Shown here: piece after piece, positions 1 through 10,631 of the stretch
Layout: the number at the start of each line of letters is the position of its first letter
Position numbering within the stretch: the first letter of the stretch is position 1
Origin: Amoebophrya sp. A120
Lineage: Eukaryota; Sar; Dinophyceae; Syndiniales; Amoebophryaceae
DNA: 64,000 nucleotides
NCBI GenBank assembly: GCA_905178155.1
Contig: CAJINV010000001.1
Location: 15,686,142 to 15,750,141 of the forward strand
Direction: 5' to 3'
Notes under the pieces: generated by a model
Seen by the model: the letters and a program-made list of their open reading frames with translations, nothing else
Databases searched by the model: none
Told to the model about the DNA's origin: nothing
Translations under genes and position numbers: made by a program

Positions 1-1970
1 GTAGCAGCAGATGAAGCGCAGTTTTCTAAACTCGCTAATATGCCGGTATGTGGGTGTTCGAAGACCTCCCGCACCGTCCGGGTGCCATTCTCGTAGCTGA
101 CGACGTCGCTGGCATGCAAGGCTTCCGCGAAAAGCCCTTTCGTTTCCTCCACTGGTCCCTCCAAGTGCTGCGGTAAAAACCAGTTTTGCAGCTTATCGCA
201 GGCGTAGTTCTGCATCAGCTTCTCCACATCCGCGGGCTCGTACGCACTTGCGGGTTGCGGCCGATCGCCGGAGGTTGTTAAACCGATGGGGACTCCCGCG
301 AGATTCGTGTCTTTTCCCGAGGACAGTGGATCGTAGAGGGAGACCGTGTGTCGCGCCACCGCTTTCCCCGGGTCCGGTTTAAGCTTTTTGTTGACGGCGG
401 CAACCAACTGCGACAAGAGTCCCTCGTACAGGTGCATGGCGAACACAGCGAGGTTGTGCGCGACTTTCTCCGTCGCCAGCGGCTCCTGGAGCGGCAAGTC
501 CTCGAAGCTAGTAGCGGGCGTGATGCGGAAGTTTTTTGGCGGGCGATAAATCAAGCCGCGGCCCAGGTGCTGCACGTCGAGCTCCAGCAGCTCGACTACT
601 TTCAAGATCTCCTCCGACAGCTGGCACGCCTGGTGTTTACTGGTCGAGGCTCCGGGAGAGCTCATCGCGCTGGGCCCCTTTGGGGAAGCGACGCGGGTCC
701 GGATCCCGCGGATGAGATCGACGGAGCTCAGGACGGCGAGAAAGGTCTCCGCATCTATGCCAATCTTCTGCAGGGCCGCGGGGACTGTCAGCTTCTCGGA
801 ATCTGGCAGCACGGGTGGAAAGCCGCCACGGAGGTAAAACGCGGTTGACGGCTTGTTCTCTTCTCGTTCTTTCGTGTCTCCTTTGTTTTTCATTTTCTCC
901 TTTTCTTTCTCGCTGCTGCGATGCCTTCTCTTATCGTACCAATTGTGCCGGCCCTCGACCTGGAACTCCTCGTCTAACAGCCGAAAGATCGCAAAGGAAG
1001 GCCGTCGGGCGTAGAACTGCGCTGGGGAGAGCGCACCCATCTGGCCTACGCTGAGACTGCATCCGACGGCGACGGCTTTTTTACCCGACGCTGGGAACTG
1101 AAACGTGAGTTGGAGATCGAGCCTGGATTCGAAATCGTGCGTGATCCCGGGTTGGCTCGTCATGCACTGCACTAGCGAAAGCAGCTCATGCAGCGACGGA
1201 ATCGATCCCGCCTGGGACTCGAAGGACTGGTCCGTAGTGAGGTATCGGGACAAAAAGTGCATCCACGTGCTCTTCCCCGCCTTGTTCGCTCCCTGAAGGA
1301 CGATGAGCGAATCTTTATTCGGAGCTGCTTGTTCTTCACTAGTGTTCTTCACTACTTTGTTCGGCACCGAAGAAGAAGACGAACCACCACCACCACTCGC
1401 CCCAACCCGAGATGAAGATGACGCCGACGACGACGATGTCGCTTCTCTCCAACAGGTGTCGACCAGACAAAAAGGGTGCGGCTCCACGTCGGCAACTACC
1501 GCACTCTCGTCCTGCAGCTGCCTGCGGACCAGATTCGCCTCCGCCTCCAGGTCGACGTTCAGCACGTCTTCGAGAGCAAACGGTCCCCGGGCAAGCAGGG
1601 ACTGTCCGCCCACCAGCCAGGTGAAGTCGCGGTTGAACCCAGCGTGGAGAGCGAGCGTGGCGAGATTCACTTCCTCTTCGTGCTTGACGAAGTTTTCCAG
1701 CACTCCCGTTACCTTCTGCGGATTGTACGTGCGATCGAACTCCTCCGTCCAGCGGAGGAAAACGCACGCGCGCGCGATCCACTGCAAGCGCTTATCCGAA
1801 AAGGAAGAGCTGCTGCCGGTGGAGTTCGTCTCGTCGATTTTGTCATACCGAACCAGCACCCGGTCGCCGTCCACGTCACGCACCGTCGCGGCAGCAAGCA
1901 CGTCGTCGTTGCGGTACACCCACACACGCCGCCCGCGTAAGTCGCAACGAGCCTCCGAAACCAGGTCCAT
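1..1970 (-). CDS. Divergent myosin heavy chain, motor domain (partial, 3' end outside window)
   Basis: One open frame runs without a stop from an ATG at 1970 to the left edge; an in-frame TAA lies just upstream, which fixes the start. The N-terminus (RRVWVYRNDDVLAAATV) resembles the SH3-like subdomain of myosins. A P-loop GANKAGKST stands near residue 230, where conventional myosins have GESGAGKT. Further on, YEGLLSQLVAAVNKKLKP matches the myosin stretch 'Y..LF..LV..IN..L', and EKLMQNYACDKLQNWF matches the relay-region 'NYxNEKLQxxF' signature. A low-complexity Ser/Gly linker precedes the P-loop and a Lys/Glu-rich insert sits about 100 residues after it. The family assignment rests on motif order, not a search. 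The P-loop departure and the weak actin-binding and switch regions suggest an unusual class, or a motor with altered nucleotide handling. No introns are visible in the part seen. Confidence 0.72.
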   Translation of the reverse strand, partial: MDLVSEARCDLRGRRVWVYRNDDVLAAATVRDVDGDRVLVRYDKIDETNSTGSSSSFSDKRLQWIARACVFLRWTEEFDRTYNPQKVTGVLENFVKHEEEVNLATLALHAGFNRDFTWLVGGQSLLARGPFALEDVLNVDLEAEANLVRRQLQDESAVVADVEPHPFCLVDTCWREATSSSSASSSSRVGASGGGGSSSSSVPNKVVKNTSEEQAAPNKDSLIVLQGANKAGKSTWMHFLSRYLTTDQSFESQAGSIPSLHELLSLVQCMTSQPGITHDFESRLDLQLTFQFPASGKKAVAVGCSLSVGQMGALSPAQFYARRPSFAIFRLLDEEFQVEGRHNWYDKRRHRSSEKEKEKMKNKGDTKEREENKPSTAFYLRGGFPPVLPDSEKLTVPAALQKIGIDAETFLAVLSSVDLIRGIRTRVASPKGPSAMSSPGASTSKHQACQLSEEILKVVELLELDVQHLGRGLIYRPPKNFRITPATSFEDLPLQEPLATEKVAHNLAVFAMHLYEGLLSQLVAAVNKKLKPDPGKAVARHTVSLYDPLSSGKDTNLAGVPIGLTTSGDRPQPASAYEPADVEKLMQNYACDKLQNWFLPQHLEGPVEETKGLFAEALHASDVVSYENGTRTVREVFEHPHTGILASLENCASSAA

Positions 1971-2541
1971 TCGTAGCAGATTTCGGTGGGCTTGTTAACT
2001 ACCACCGATCGAGAACACAAGCAAACGCCAGGACCGGGTGCAAGCGTCCAGCGGACGAGCACGAGGACTACCACAAAAATAGTATTACGACATAGAGTGC
2101 CATCACATCTTGTTCTTCGTGCTTGTTAGGGAGAGGCCAGTTGCAAGAGGGCTACTTATTCATTAAGAGGAGCAGCTTCATGATGAAGTTTCTTGCAGAT
2201 CATGTAGTTCGATGATCATAGCCGTATCATGATCTACTTACGTTGCTTCTTTCCCTAAACCGAAGTGGCCCGCGCTTTCCCCATCGCCATTCCAAAGGCT
2301 AACGCGACCGGTGAGCGTACAAAATTCAGAATACCCGAGAGCCCGAGGATGGGATTGCGATGCTGCTTTCAGAAGGAAACGACAGCGCTGTCCGACGTCT
2401 CCGTCGAAATTTTGATTTTTCTGGTGTGATGGTGTTCTAGACTGTGAAGTTGCGACGCTTTTTTTACATTCATTGTTGTTTCAGGCTCTTGAGCAGCTTC
2501 CGCTGACCTCAGAGGTTGTTCATTTCTGTATCTGTTCTGTT
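1971..2541. other. Intergenic, no gene seen
   Basis: About 570 bp between the myosin start and the end of the next gene. It has several overlapping TGATCATG-like palindromic stretches near 2180-2235, but no convincing ORF or element. Confidence 0.5.
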
Positions 2542-4943
2542 TTATTCGGTACATTTGGGAAAAAGACTGACGAGTAGCAAAAGTCCTGCAGCAGCAACAA
2601 ATATCCGCTCATTGAAGTTCATTTGTTTCTGAATCTGCACCGCCTCGATGTGCACGACCATGGCAGTGGGACTCGGAAGGATTTTTGATGCATGCTGCAG
2701 GTTGAAGTTTCTATATCCTTTGTGAAGTCTGATTCTTCAGTTTCTTTGTTACAAAACAAAGGTGGGACCAAATATTGGGACATGGGGGAAATAGCAGATG
2801 ACCCACCGCAGGATGGCCTCCTGCACCTCGCTGCGAAAATTCACCGCGGTCGTGGTCGCACCCGGAGGAGCGGAGCTCCCTCTGGCGAACGTGAGCGTTG
2901 TCCACAAAGCGATGTTTTGGTCATGGCCGTCGGCCGAGAAAGCAAAGTCCGGCTCCGCGAGGCAGCGACAGTGTTTCCCCACATGCACACTGCGCAATTG
3001 GTCAAAATTCCATCTCCGGCCGTCGAGGAAGAGAAACGACGTTCGGCCAGTATTATCGCGGTCGCTGGTGACGATGGAAAATCGGAGACTGTTTGTTAGT
3101 TTGTGTTTATGGTCGAGTACTAGAGGTTCTGTTCATACTTGAACGTGCAGGCGAGCGCAAACCCAAACGTAATGGGATTTTTGGCTGAGTTTCAGACAGA
3201 AGCAGGAATAGATCGTTTTTTTTTTCATTTCTACCGCGCAATAACATGAGCTTACCCTGTCGCGACCCTCCTGGTCTTTTCGTCCCAGTATGTGACCGAG
3301 AATGCGTGCGCTAGTGTCTGCTCGACGAGAGCCATCGACCATTTTCTGTCGCGCAGCTCAGAAGGCGAGATCGTCGGCGGAGTCAGCGGGCTAACCGGCA
3401 AAAGCGCAGATGCGGGCGTGAGTCCGGACAGCGGAGATCGCCGGTAGTGCGGCTGGTTCGCTCCCGGGGTGACGGCAACTACTCTTTCCGCAGCGGGAGT
3501 TGTTTCGTGTGTGGATCCAGTCGAAGAAGAGGACAGATTAGACTTAGAGACGTCAGCTGCATAATCTGCAGTAGCACCACGACCAGAAGCAGATAGCATG
3601 CTGTGGTCTCCGAACACCGCCGAAGTAGATGATACCGCTGTTGTGTTAGTGTTTTTCCTTTCCGTGAATATGTCCTTCGAGGATTCCTTTGATGTAGTTG
3701 ATTTGGAGTTTGCATATTGCGAAGGCGTTGCAAGAGAGTTCTGCAGGTTGAGCGAGGTCTGGTAAGGACTTCTGGATTTGTGCTTTCGGATGAAGCCTCT
3801 CGCGTCCAGGAATTCGGTGCAGCTGCCGTTGCTCCTCTCGTCGATGTTGTCAAGGTGTGCGATATTTCTGTGATCCCCCGTAGTCGGAGTCGGTGTCAGC
3901 ACCGGCCGTGCTGGTGTTTTGTTCGGCGCTGTGGCGGCCGATTTGCTCAGCTGGCTGTATCCGAGTTGCGAGCGCGACCGCGAAGGGTCCACTTCATCTT
4001 GCGGCGTGTCGGGGAGATTCATGTCCTCCAAGAATCCGACATCAAACTCGATAGAATTCGACGGCGCATCCTCAAACTCAGTTCTATTTTCAACACGACC
4101 ATATCCATAGCCGTAATCGTAAGCTTCTTGCTCTTCTCCTTGTCCCCTCGCTCTGCGGTCGAGATCCTCCGGATCCACAGGCGGAAAGCATGCGGATGCG
4201 GTGCCTCCATTTCCTGTGGTCGATGACGAATCCCTGCCGCTTGTGCAGTGCATCAGCTCGTCTATTCCTAGCGAGGGTGTTAGCTCGTGTAGCTCGTCTT
4301 CATACTGGTCCAGGATGGGCTGCCCGAAGCTGGCGCCCTGAAAGCTGCTTGTCGAGGCCCTGCCGCGGTTTTCAGGAAACGTCAAGACGCCGGCGTCACT
4401 GGAGGACGAGCAAGCCGCTGAAGAACCTGAAACCGGATGCTGGTCATTTTGAAAGTACGGGGTGACACGCCGGTTTGCGTGGTTCTCCACGTCGAGATTT
4501 TTTGGCAGCGGTGTGGATATCCGTTTTGGTTTTGCGTAGTGCAGGTATCGGGAAAGATTGCAGCTGCCCGACCGGTCACGAGACGCCGCCGGGGGCGGCG
4601 TCGTAGCCGAAGATGCTGAGGACGCACTAGATTCCGCGTAGTAGAGCAAGGGGGGCCCGGATCCACCGTGCTGCAATTGTCCACCTTCGGGGTCTTTGCT
4701 TTTCTGGTATCGCTGCACAACGTGCTGGTAGACGTGTTGCAAGTCCTGGTCCTCCTGCGTAGTCGAAGTCTCTTCGCTGTTTTCGGCCGTACTGGTGCCA
4801 AATTTCGCTGGTTTGGGGAAGAGATCCGGAGACCTGGTGGCCGCACTACGGCGCTGTCGCTGCGTGTCCGAGGGTCTGGAGGAGTTTTGATCTTGCGGAA
4901 AGAACGCCGCTACGCCAGAGCCTGTTGAGAAGCAACATTTCAT
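2542..4943 (-). CDS. Unknown Ser/Thr-rich protein, probable C-terminal membrane anchor, 3 exons
   Basis: Exon 1 is low-complexity and Ser/Thr/Pro-rich and ends with a better-ordered segment (SELRDRKWSMALVEQTLAHA). The chosen ATG is at 4943; the frame stays open upstream to about 4991 without another ATG. A canonical GT-AG intron (3255 to 3089) joins in phase to exon 2 from 3088, which encodes RFSIVTSDRDNTGRTSFLF and continues to about 2803. A second, less certain intron leads to exon 3 (2694-2542), which encodes a hydrophobic stretch IFVAAAGLLLLVSLF four residues before the stop, as in a tail-anchored protein. I do not recognise the family. The first splice restores the frame exactly, but the donor of the second intron is ambiguous among several GT sites between about 2740 and 2803. 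Confidence 0.55.
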
Positions 4944-5059
4944 GTTTTTCGTCCGTTGTGGAAGCAACCCTATTTTTTCAACATGGGTCAACGACGTCCA
5001 TGCGTTGCAAAGACCTTCACATTCTGCAAACTAGTTACGAGCATGAACGAGGGCTACGG

Positions 5060-6424
5060 CTATGTGAACATACCAGCGCGTTCCGGTTCCGCGTCTGCGG
5101 CTTCCTCCTGCAAACCGAGGTGGTGGAGTAACCGATCGCTCTGACGCTGTGGTGGGCTCACGCTGCGAAAGGTTGCGTCACTTGCCGCTTCGGGATCGAC
5201 ACTCGGTCGCGGTTCCAAGACTGTTCTCGATGGCGGCTCGCGGTAAGGGACGCGAAAGCCTGTTTGCGCAACTGCTGTTTGTAAAGGGGGAGCCTGCTGC
5301 GGTGCACGATTAGGGTCCTTCCGACTGCGATCTTCTTGTTCGCGCCAGCCCCCCCTGTTTCTCTTCTCGTTCGTTCTGGACGATAATGAATTACTCTCTA
5401 TCTCTGGCTGCAACAAAATGACGGGGAATTTCGGTCGGATGCCGGCGCGTGCTGCCGCTGATTGGCGCTTCTTTTGGTCCCATGGTGCGAAGAACGGCTG
5501 CACTACGTTGTCGGCACTATCACTAGAGGAACTAGACCTGCTCTTGTTCTCTTCCGAACTGTACTCGTCCGACGTTTGTCTCGTCCTGCTTCTCGTACTG
5601 TTCCCGGGGCGTGAAGCCGTGGTGCCGCGCTTTTTCTTCTCCAAGACTGGTAGGGGCGACATGCTCATGATTTGTTCCAGGGACGGAGTTCCGGGGGAGG
5701 CCTGAAAAGCCACATGCACAGAACCGTCCGCGCCGTGCTCAGGAACAAGCAGGTCATCTTGCTTTTCATGTCGAGCAGGCGTGTCATGTATTTTCTTAGA
5801 AGCCGCAAGGCCCTGCGCATCGAAATCAGTGACGTGTTCCAACCTGCGCCGCAAATCCTCTTCCATGAAACGGAACACACACAGCAGGTACTCCGCCAAT
5901 TCCTTTTCAGACAGCTGCCCGCCGGTCTCCCCATCATCTCCCCCTGTAGGCGATCCCGGTGCAAGCGATCTGACCGACACGACACCTCCGGTTTCGCCCG
6001 TGCTAGTAGAATAATTGTTCCTAGAACGACGAGTGTCCGCAACATTACCATCAGGAGAACGATAGTGTGTTCGATCCTTCACAAAATCGCGAAAGACGCA
6101 GCTGATTTCCGGTATCGCGTCCTTGATCGCGTAGCTGTCGATGTAGTGCTGCGTTGCCTGCTGCACGAGCGGCGCGGAAATTTCTCGCTCGACGAGAATT
6201 TGGCTTGTGTATTTTTGCCATACCTTCCTTGTTTCCTTTTCCAAAAGTTCTGCATGTCGCAAAAACTGCATCAACCGCCGGTGCAGTTCCCGCAGTTTCT
6301 GAAACCGCAGCTGCCTTTTCTTGAACTCCGGGTCATTTTCGTGAAACTCTTCGGCACCGCCCCGCGCAAGACAGAAGTCGTTGAAGCTCTTCCCGCCGAA
6401 GCCCTTAGACTCTTGCTGACCCAT
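5060..6424 (-). CDS. Unknown 454-aa protein with N-myristoylation signal and N-terminal helical domain
   Basis: Single exon starting at ATG 6424. The protein begins MGQQESKG, which fits an N-myristoylation motif (Gly2, Ser6) and suggests membrane attachment. Residues 30-110 are rich in charged heptad-like helix (for example QKLRELHRRLMQFLRHAELL), and residues 90-115 are well-ordered aromatic/charged sequence. The remainder is Ser/Arg/Glu-rich and probably disordered. No catalytic motif was recognised. The giant gene at 13385-21972 begins with a similar MGAQESS, so the two may share a targeting mode. Confidence 0.6.
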   Translation of the reverse strand: MGQQESKGFGGKSFNDFCLARGGAEEFHENDPEFKKRQLRFQKLRELHRRLMQFLRHAELLEKETRKVWQKYTSQILVEREISAPLVQQATQHYIDSYAIKDAIPEISCVFRDFVKDRTHYRSPDGNVADTRRSRNNYSTSTGETGGVVSVRSLAPGSPTGGDDGETGGQLSEKELAEYLLCVFRFMEEDLRRRLEHVTDFDAQGLAASKKIHDTPARHEKQDDLLVPEHGADGSVHVAFQASPGTPSLEQIMSMSPLPVLEKKKRGTTASRPGNSTRSRTRQTSDEYSSEENKSRSSSSSDSADNVVQPFFAPWDQKKRQSAAARAGIRPKFPVILLQPEIESNSLSSRTNEKRNRGGWREQEDRSRKDPNRAPQQAPPLQTAVAQTGFRVPYREPPSRTVLEPRPSVDPEAASDATFRSVSPPQRQSDRLLHHLGLQEEAADAEPERAGMFT

Positions 6425-7321
6425 AATGTGCTTGTGGAGCGATGTTAAGTAGATTCAATGCAGGAGGTTGATGAAAAACGCAGAATGTCGCTTGGTCTTG
6501 CCGCTCTACTCTGGAGGCGGCCGCGGCCGTGGGTCAAACTAACAAAAGCAATGCCGACAATGTGCGTTCGAGTTCGTAGAACGACGGAATGAGATAGAGA
6601 TACGGAGGTGGCTCGATCTTTTCCTCTATACTTGTATCATGTACACACTGCTCGTTGTATGCTCGCTCAACGCTCTTTCTGGAAAAGAACTTCATCTTCC
6701 CTCCGCTCAGTTTTTACTACGACGAGACGCGAACGAGCCCGAGGAAGATGTCACAAACACAATTGTCAACTCATGCGAATAGATCCGGGTCATCCGCTCA
6801 TCACGGGCACAACCAACAGCGATCAAGTGCAAGACCAAGACGCCGGCTACGACCTACAGGAGCTACAGCAAGCATTTGTTCTGGATGCACTTCGTCACGA
6901 CGACGCCGGTGCCAAGCTCAAGGTGGTAGTACCCCAAATGTACTTGTGCGTTGAGTTGTCGTTCTTAGGTACATTCATTCAAGTTGTCGTTCACGAGCAT
7001 GGCTGCAACGGACTGTTGTCTCCGTGCCGTTCAAGATCATTTTCTTTTTCATTCTCATTGATTGGAGATATCACACCATAATCTTTTACTGCCATGCATT
7101 GCGTGTAAACCTTTAGCAGACATACGTATGCGCGCAACTTTTTTACCCCGGCGGGCGGTGCTTGTCAATTTTCATTTTCTTTGAAACGCAAAACTTAACG
7201 TGATCTTCGTCATCAATGCAGATCAAATCAACCAAAAAACTACTGTTTATGTCGTAAAACGAGAAGCAGAAGGCTTGCCTTGAGGGCAAAAATCTAAAAA
7301 CACACACACGGCCACAGCAAA
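6425..7321. other. Intergenic, no supported gene
   Basis: About 900 bp. A plus-strand ORF of 157 codons (6608-7081) is present but has basic low-complexity content and overlaps a second plus-strand ORF in another frame; I do not call it. No introner-type inverted repeats were found. Confidence 0.45.
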
Positions 7322-9070
7322 TCACGCGAACGGCACCGCAGCGGTGTGATCGCAATTTGGGTACAAGGGCGAGTAACGGCTGCGATGCTGGTCGATTCTG
7401 GTCTCCAGGTCCCGAACTCGGCTGTACACCAAACCCTGCTGTCGGTGCTGGTTTCGCTGATCCAGCTTGAAATTTCGGTGTGTACTTTTTGACGACGCGG
7501 AAGTAGTGGATGCAGTGCTGTCCTGGGAGAGTGTGCGATGCAGGAAGTCACTCGCAGCTGCATTGGACATGCTGGTTGTACTACCCCAGCTGGCATCTTG
7601 ATCGTCATCGCATTGCGTGCTTGCGTTGTCAGTTTCAGAGCACGATACCGAATCGGCGTCTCGTGCAGCTTCAGTAGGCATCAGATCGCGCCCCCTTGGA
7701 GCATCCTTCTGATCACGCTGCACGAAGTAGTACGGGGCACAGTGTTGCTGCTGCTGTAAGGGCAAAGATTCAATCTTCATCATATCTTGCGAAGGATCTT
7801 GTTCAGCCTGTTCTTCACAATCATGGCCGTATGGTTCACCTGGAAAGACCCTGGACAGCATGGTAGCTTCGACAGAGCAGAGGTGCGAATGAAGGGAAAC
7901 GCAACTATGCGATTCCGTAGCGCTCCTGTCGAAAAGTGCAGTACTGGTGTGTACGTTCCCTGGTGCAGCTTGTAGTTCATCTACATCAGAACCCTCATCG
8001 TACTCGGACTGTGCGGATTGGGCGTACACTGCGTACTCGTAGTCTTCGGGGCTGAGCAGCGGTGACTCGTCCAGGGCACCTCCGCGTAACGTGGGGCAGC
8101 TATGCGATGGCTGCAGGAAGAGCGGCGCGACTGGTCCCGTCGCCGAGTCGTGGTTGTAAGAAAATGAGCCAGTAAGATAATCATGCTGCTCGGCTGGGTC
8201 GTGGGAGGATGAGGCGTCCAGGCGAAGGGGAAGGCGAAGACGAAGACGAGCGGTGGAACTTGTTTTTTGAAAGCCTTCAGACTGCACCTCCTCCTCAGCC
8301 ACCGGCGGTTGCGAGGAACTAGAAGCAGCTGTTGCAGCAGAAGCATCAGAACTTGATGTGGCTGGAGTTGAAACAGAAACAGTACCGCCAGAACCCTGGC
8401 TTGCTTCTTGATGTTTCAACAAGTGCGCACCGAAGATCCACCGGGGCCGCGCCCACGAGGACAGAAACGGCGACAAAGATGTCGATGGTGCCGGTCCTTG
8501 ACCACTTTCGCTTTTTATATCTGCTTCGCTGGCATAAAAAGCCTGGTACTTTCCGTTTGTATGACGCCCGTCGAAGCTCCACTTTTGCTGAGGAACACAA
8601 GAAGACTTTAGTCCGCTGCGCGGGTACGCTGTTGTTCCAGAGTCAGCTTTCGTTCGTGCGAGCAGTCCGGTAGAAGACGCGTAGGCGGGGGAAAACAAGC
8701 GAGAGCGCGGCCCCACTCCTCTCGCGCGCAATTGGGATGCTAGTGTGTAGTGGCAGTTGGGATGTGTTTTACTTGAAGACAAAGACCCCGTCCTTGGCGG
8801 AAGTTGTACATGAGATCGGTCATTTTCGCATGATTTTACTGCTGCTGCGTAATCGACGGCGGCCTCACTCTGCTCCGGGATAGAATTCAAGGGTGAGCCA
8901 CCGGGCAAGGCGCCACTTGGAATGCGAGTCCGCTTCCTAGCTGGCGTTGGGTAGTTATGAAAAACGCGCTTCTTGACGCCCAAGCCGAGCACCTCTTTTG
9001 CAAAGGTAACCAGCCGTAGCAGAATCAGTTTGAAAAGCGCATATTGCCAGACGGGACTGGAGTAACGCAT
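7322..9070 (-). CDS. Unknown 582-aa Ser-rich protein with N-terminal hydrophobic segment
   Basis: Single open frame from ATG 9070 to a stop at 7322. Residues 8-33 (YALFKLILLRLVTFAKEVLG and following) form a hydrophobic or amphipathic stretch that could be a signal anchor. The rest is Ser/Ala/Gln-rich with short acidic patches and a poly-Gln run near residue 440, and is probably disordered. Codon use and an uninterrupted 1.7-kb frame support coding. No domain was recognised. Confidence 0.55.
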   Translation of the reverse strand: MRYSSPVWQYALFKLILLRLVTFAKEVLGLGVKKRVFHNYPTPARKRTRIPSGALPGGSPLNSIPEQSEAAVDYAAAVKSCENDRSHVQLPPRTGSLSSSKTHPNCHYTLASQLRARGVGPRSRLFSPAYASSTGLLARTKADSGTTAYPRSGLKSSCVPQQKWSFDGRHTNGKYQAFYASEADIKSESGQGPAPSTSLSPFLSSWARPRWIFGAHLLKHQEASQGSGGTVSVSTPATSSSDASAATAASSSSQPPVAEEEVQSEGFQKTSSTARLRLRLPLRLDASSSHDPAEQHDYLTGSFSYNHDSATGPVAPLFLQPSHSCPTLRGGALDESPLLSPEDYEYAVYAQSAQSEYDEGSDVDELQAAPGNVHTSTALFDRSATESHSCVSLHSHLCSVEATMLSRVFPGEPYGHDCEEQAEQDPSQDMMKIESLPLQQQQHCAPYYFVQRDQKDAPRGRDLMPTEAARDADSVSCSETDNASTQCDDDQDASWGSTTSMSNAAASDFLHRTLSQDSTASTTSASSKSTHRNFKLDQRNQHRQQGLVYSRVRDLETRIDQHRSRYSPLYPNCDHTAAVPFA

Positions 9071-9434
9071 CTTGGCTCCTTTCCACTCGTCTTTCTGCAG
9101 AGTAAAATGATTGGACCGAGAAAAACCAAAAAAAAAAGAAAAACTTCAACTAGATCAAAAGCGCGAAGAACAAGATGTTACAGGACGTACACACAAGCGC
9201 GACACCGACCAGCATCGAGTGACGCAAAAGGAAAAGCTGTGTAGGGAAACGTAGCCGGACTTCTTATGAGTTAAAGTTATGACGCGGAACACAGAGGATC
9301 TTGTAAAACAAAAACGTCGTCCAGTTCCAGGCGCATCTACGGAGAACAAGGGAGAGAAACAGTACCAGGGCGAGTCTAGCTTCAAGCTTAAGTCTCTGAG
9401 GTGCATGGCATGTTCCATTTCAGCGCCTGGGTAT
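9071..9434. other. Intergenic, no gene seen
   Basis: About 360 bp between two minus-strand genes, including an A-rich stretch at 9127-9145. Nothing else recognised. Confidence 0.4.
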
Positions 9435-10631
9435 TCACAAATCCTGCGAGGCATTTGTTGCAAAGGCACGTGCCAGAAGATGGGGCACACTCATTGGACC
9501 GCTGGAGTTTTCCATGAGTGCCAGCCACGCAGGGCTAGACGCACTGAGAACCTCGGTTGCCGAAGAATTTACGGCACTCGAGCTCGCCGCGGCTTTGCTT
9601 CCACCGGATGAAGAGCTACTGGCCGACCGGATCACCAGCTGACCCAGGTTCGGCGCAAAGCTGGAGCTGATGTGCCACACGTTGTCACTCCTCATGCGCA
9701 GGCGCCAACCGAGGAATTCCTCAACCCCAACACGGTAGCGCTCGGTCTGCACTTGGAGTGCATTTTTCAGCTTTTCCGTTCGCTGTCGGTCGGCCTCGCG
9801 TTCCGCCTCGAGTTGCGCGACGCGGTTTTCGAGCTCACGTAGACGAGCGGATTCTGCTGTTCCGGGCAAGCTGGACGTTGTCCCTCCATTCTGGCTTCCT
9901 TTCCCTGCACCCGGCATGGTACTGGCAGCAGCAGCAGCAAAGCGTCCTCCCATATGATCCGTCTCTTGGGGCTGGTTTGCGTTTGCATCTTCCTCGGTGC
10001 GTTGTCGCTTCTTGCAAGTAGACATGCCGCCTCCCGAGAAGGCCGAAGATGAAGATGATGAGTTCTTGAAACCAGCATTTCCTATACCACCGGGCGCGAC
10101 ATCGATGCTGGCGTCCTCCCGACCGAGTCCTTCTCCTCGTGCGGGTGGAGCGTCTCCACTTCCCACCTGCCTCCCAGGACGACCGGAGCCACTTGTTCTT
10201 TGTCTTTCGCCGGGGGGCGCGGAGGTTCGGTTTGGAGAATGATCCTTATTTTTTGTGTCGTCCTCTACGACCGGGTGCACCAGGTCTACTGCCACTGCGG
10301 GTCGTGCGGCTGCAGCAAGCACCTCTTCTCGCGCTTTCCCCGCTTCCACAAACTCCTCCACGTGGTCATGCAAAATTTTCTGATACGTTGGATTCCACCG
10401 AAAGCGCAAAACCTTCGTAGTTTCCGAGTTGACCCCCCCGGCTCCGATCCGCCCCTCCAAGAGAGCCACCTCATCGATCTTTTGGTCCAACGCACGGGTC
10501 AGGTTTGTGCAGTTGCTACAGGTGGTGTGTCGGGGTGGATTATTTGCCATTGATAGACCTCCTTGCTGCTGTAGTACCTGCTCATTGGTTCCCTCACGAT
10601 AGGGATTATTGTGCTCGCCGATCGTTGCCAT
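9435..10631 (-). CDS. MAD1: Mad1-like spindle assembly checkpoint protein
   Basis: Single exon, 398 aa. Residues 86-100 contain TTKVLRFRWNPTYQ, which resembles the 'TKVLHxxxNP' signature I recall upstream of the Mad1 C-terminal region. After a disordered linker, residues 264-310 form a coiled coil (RLRELENRVAQLEAEREADR). It leads into a C-terminal globular domain, VEEFLGWRLRM...WHISSSFAP...LVIRS, with a late SVPHLLARAF. That order (coiled coil, then F..LLGW+, strands, and a final S[IV]P.[FL]L helix) is the RWD-like fold of the Mad1 C-terminus, which targets Mad1 to kinetochores through Bub1. The protein is much shorter than typical Mad1 (about 700 aa), mostly because the long N-terminal coiled coil is missing. 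The assignment comes from motif memory and needs a profile search. Confidence 0.6.
   Translation of the reverse strand: MATIGEHNNPYREGTNEQVLQQQGGLSMANNPPRHTTCSNCTNLTRALDQKIDEVALLEGRIGAGGVNSETTKVLRFRWNPTYQKILHDHVEEFVEAGKAREEVLAAAARPAVAVDLVHPVVEDDTKNKDHSPNRTSAPPGERQRTSGSGRPGRQVGSGDAPPARGEGLGREDASIDVAPGGIGNAGFKNSSSSSSAFSGGGMSTCKKRQRTEEDANANQPQETDHMGGRFAAAAASTMPGAGKGSQNGGTTSSLPGTAESARLRELENRVAQLEAEREADRQRTEKLKNALQVQTERYRVGVEEFLGWRLRMRSDNVWHISSSFAPNLGQLVIRSASSSSSGGSKAAASSSAVNSSATEVLSASSPAWLALMENSSGPMSVPHLLARAFATNASQDL

Noticed and set aside
2692..3099. 135-codon plus-strand ORF
   Set aside because: Antisense to exon 2 of the minus gene, whose splice restores a better frame (RFSIVTSDRDNTGR).
6608..7081. 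157-codon plus-strand ORF between two minus-strand genes
   Set aside because: Basic, low-complexity translation without a domain, overlapped by a second plus-strand ORF; the only would-be plus gene in the window.
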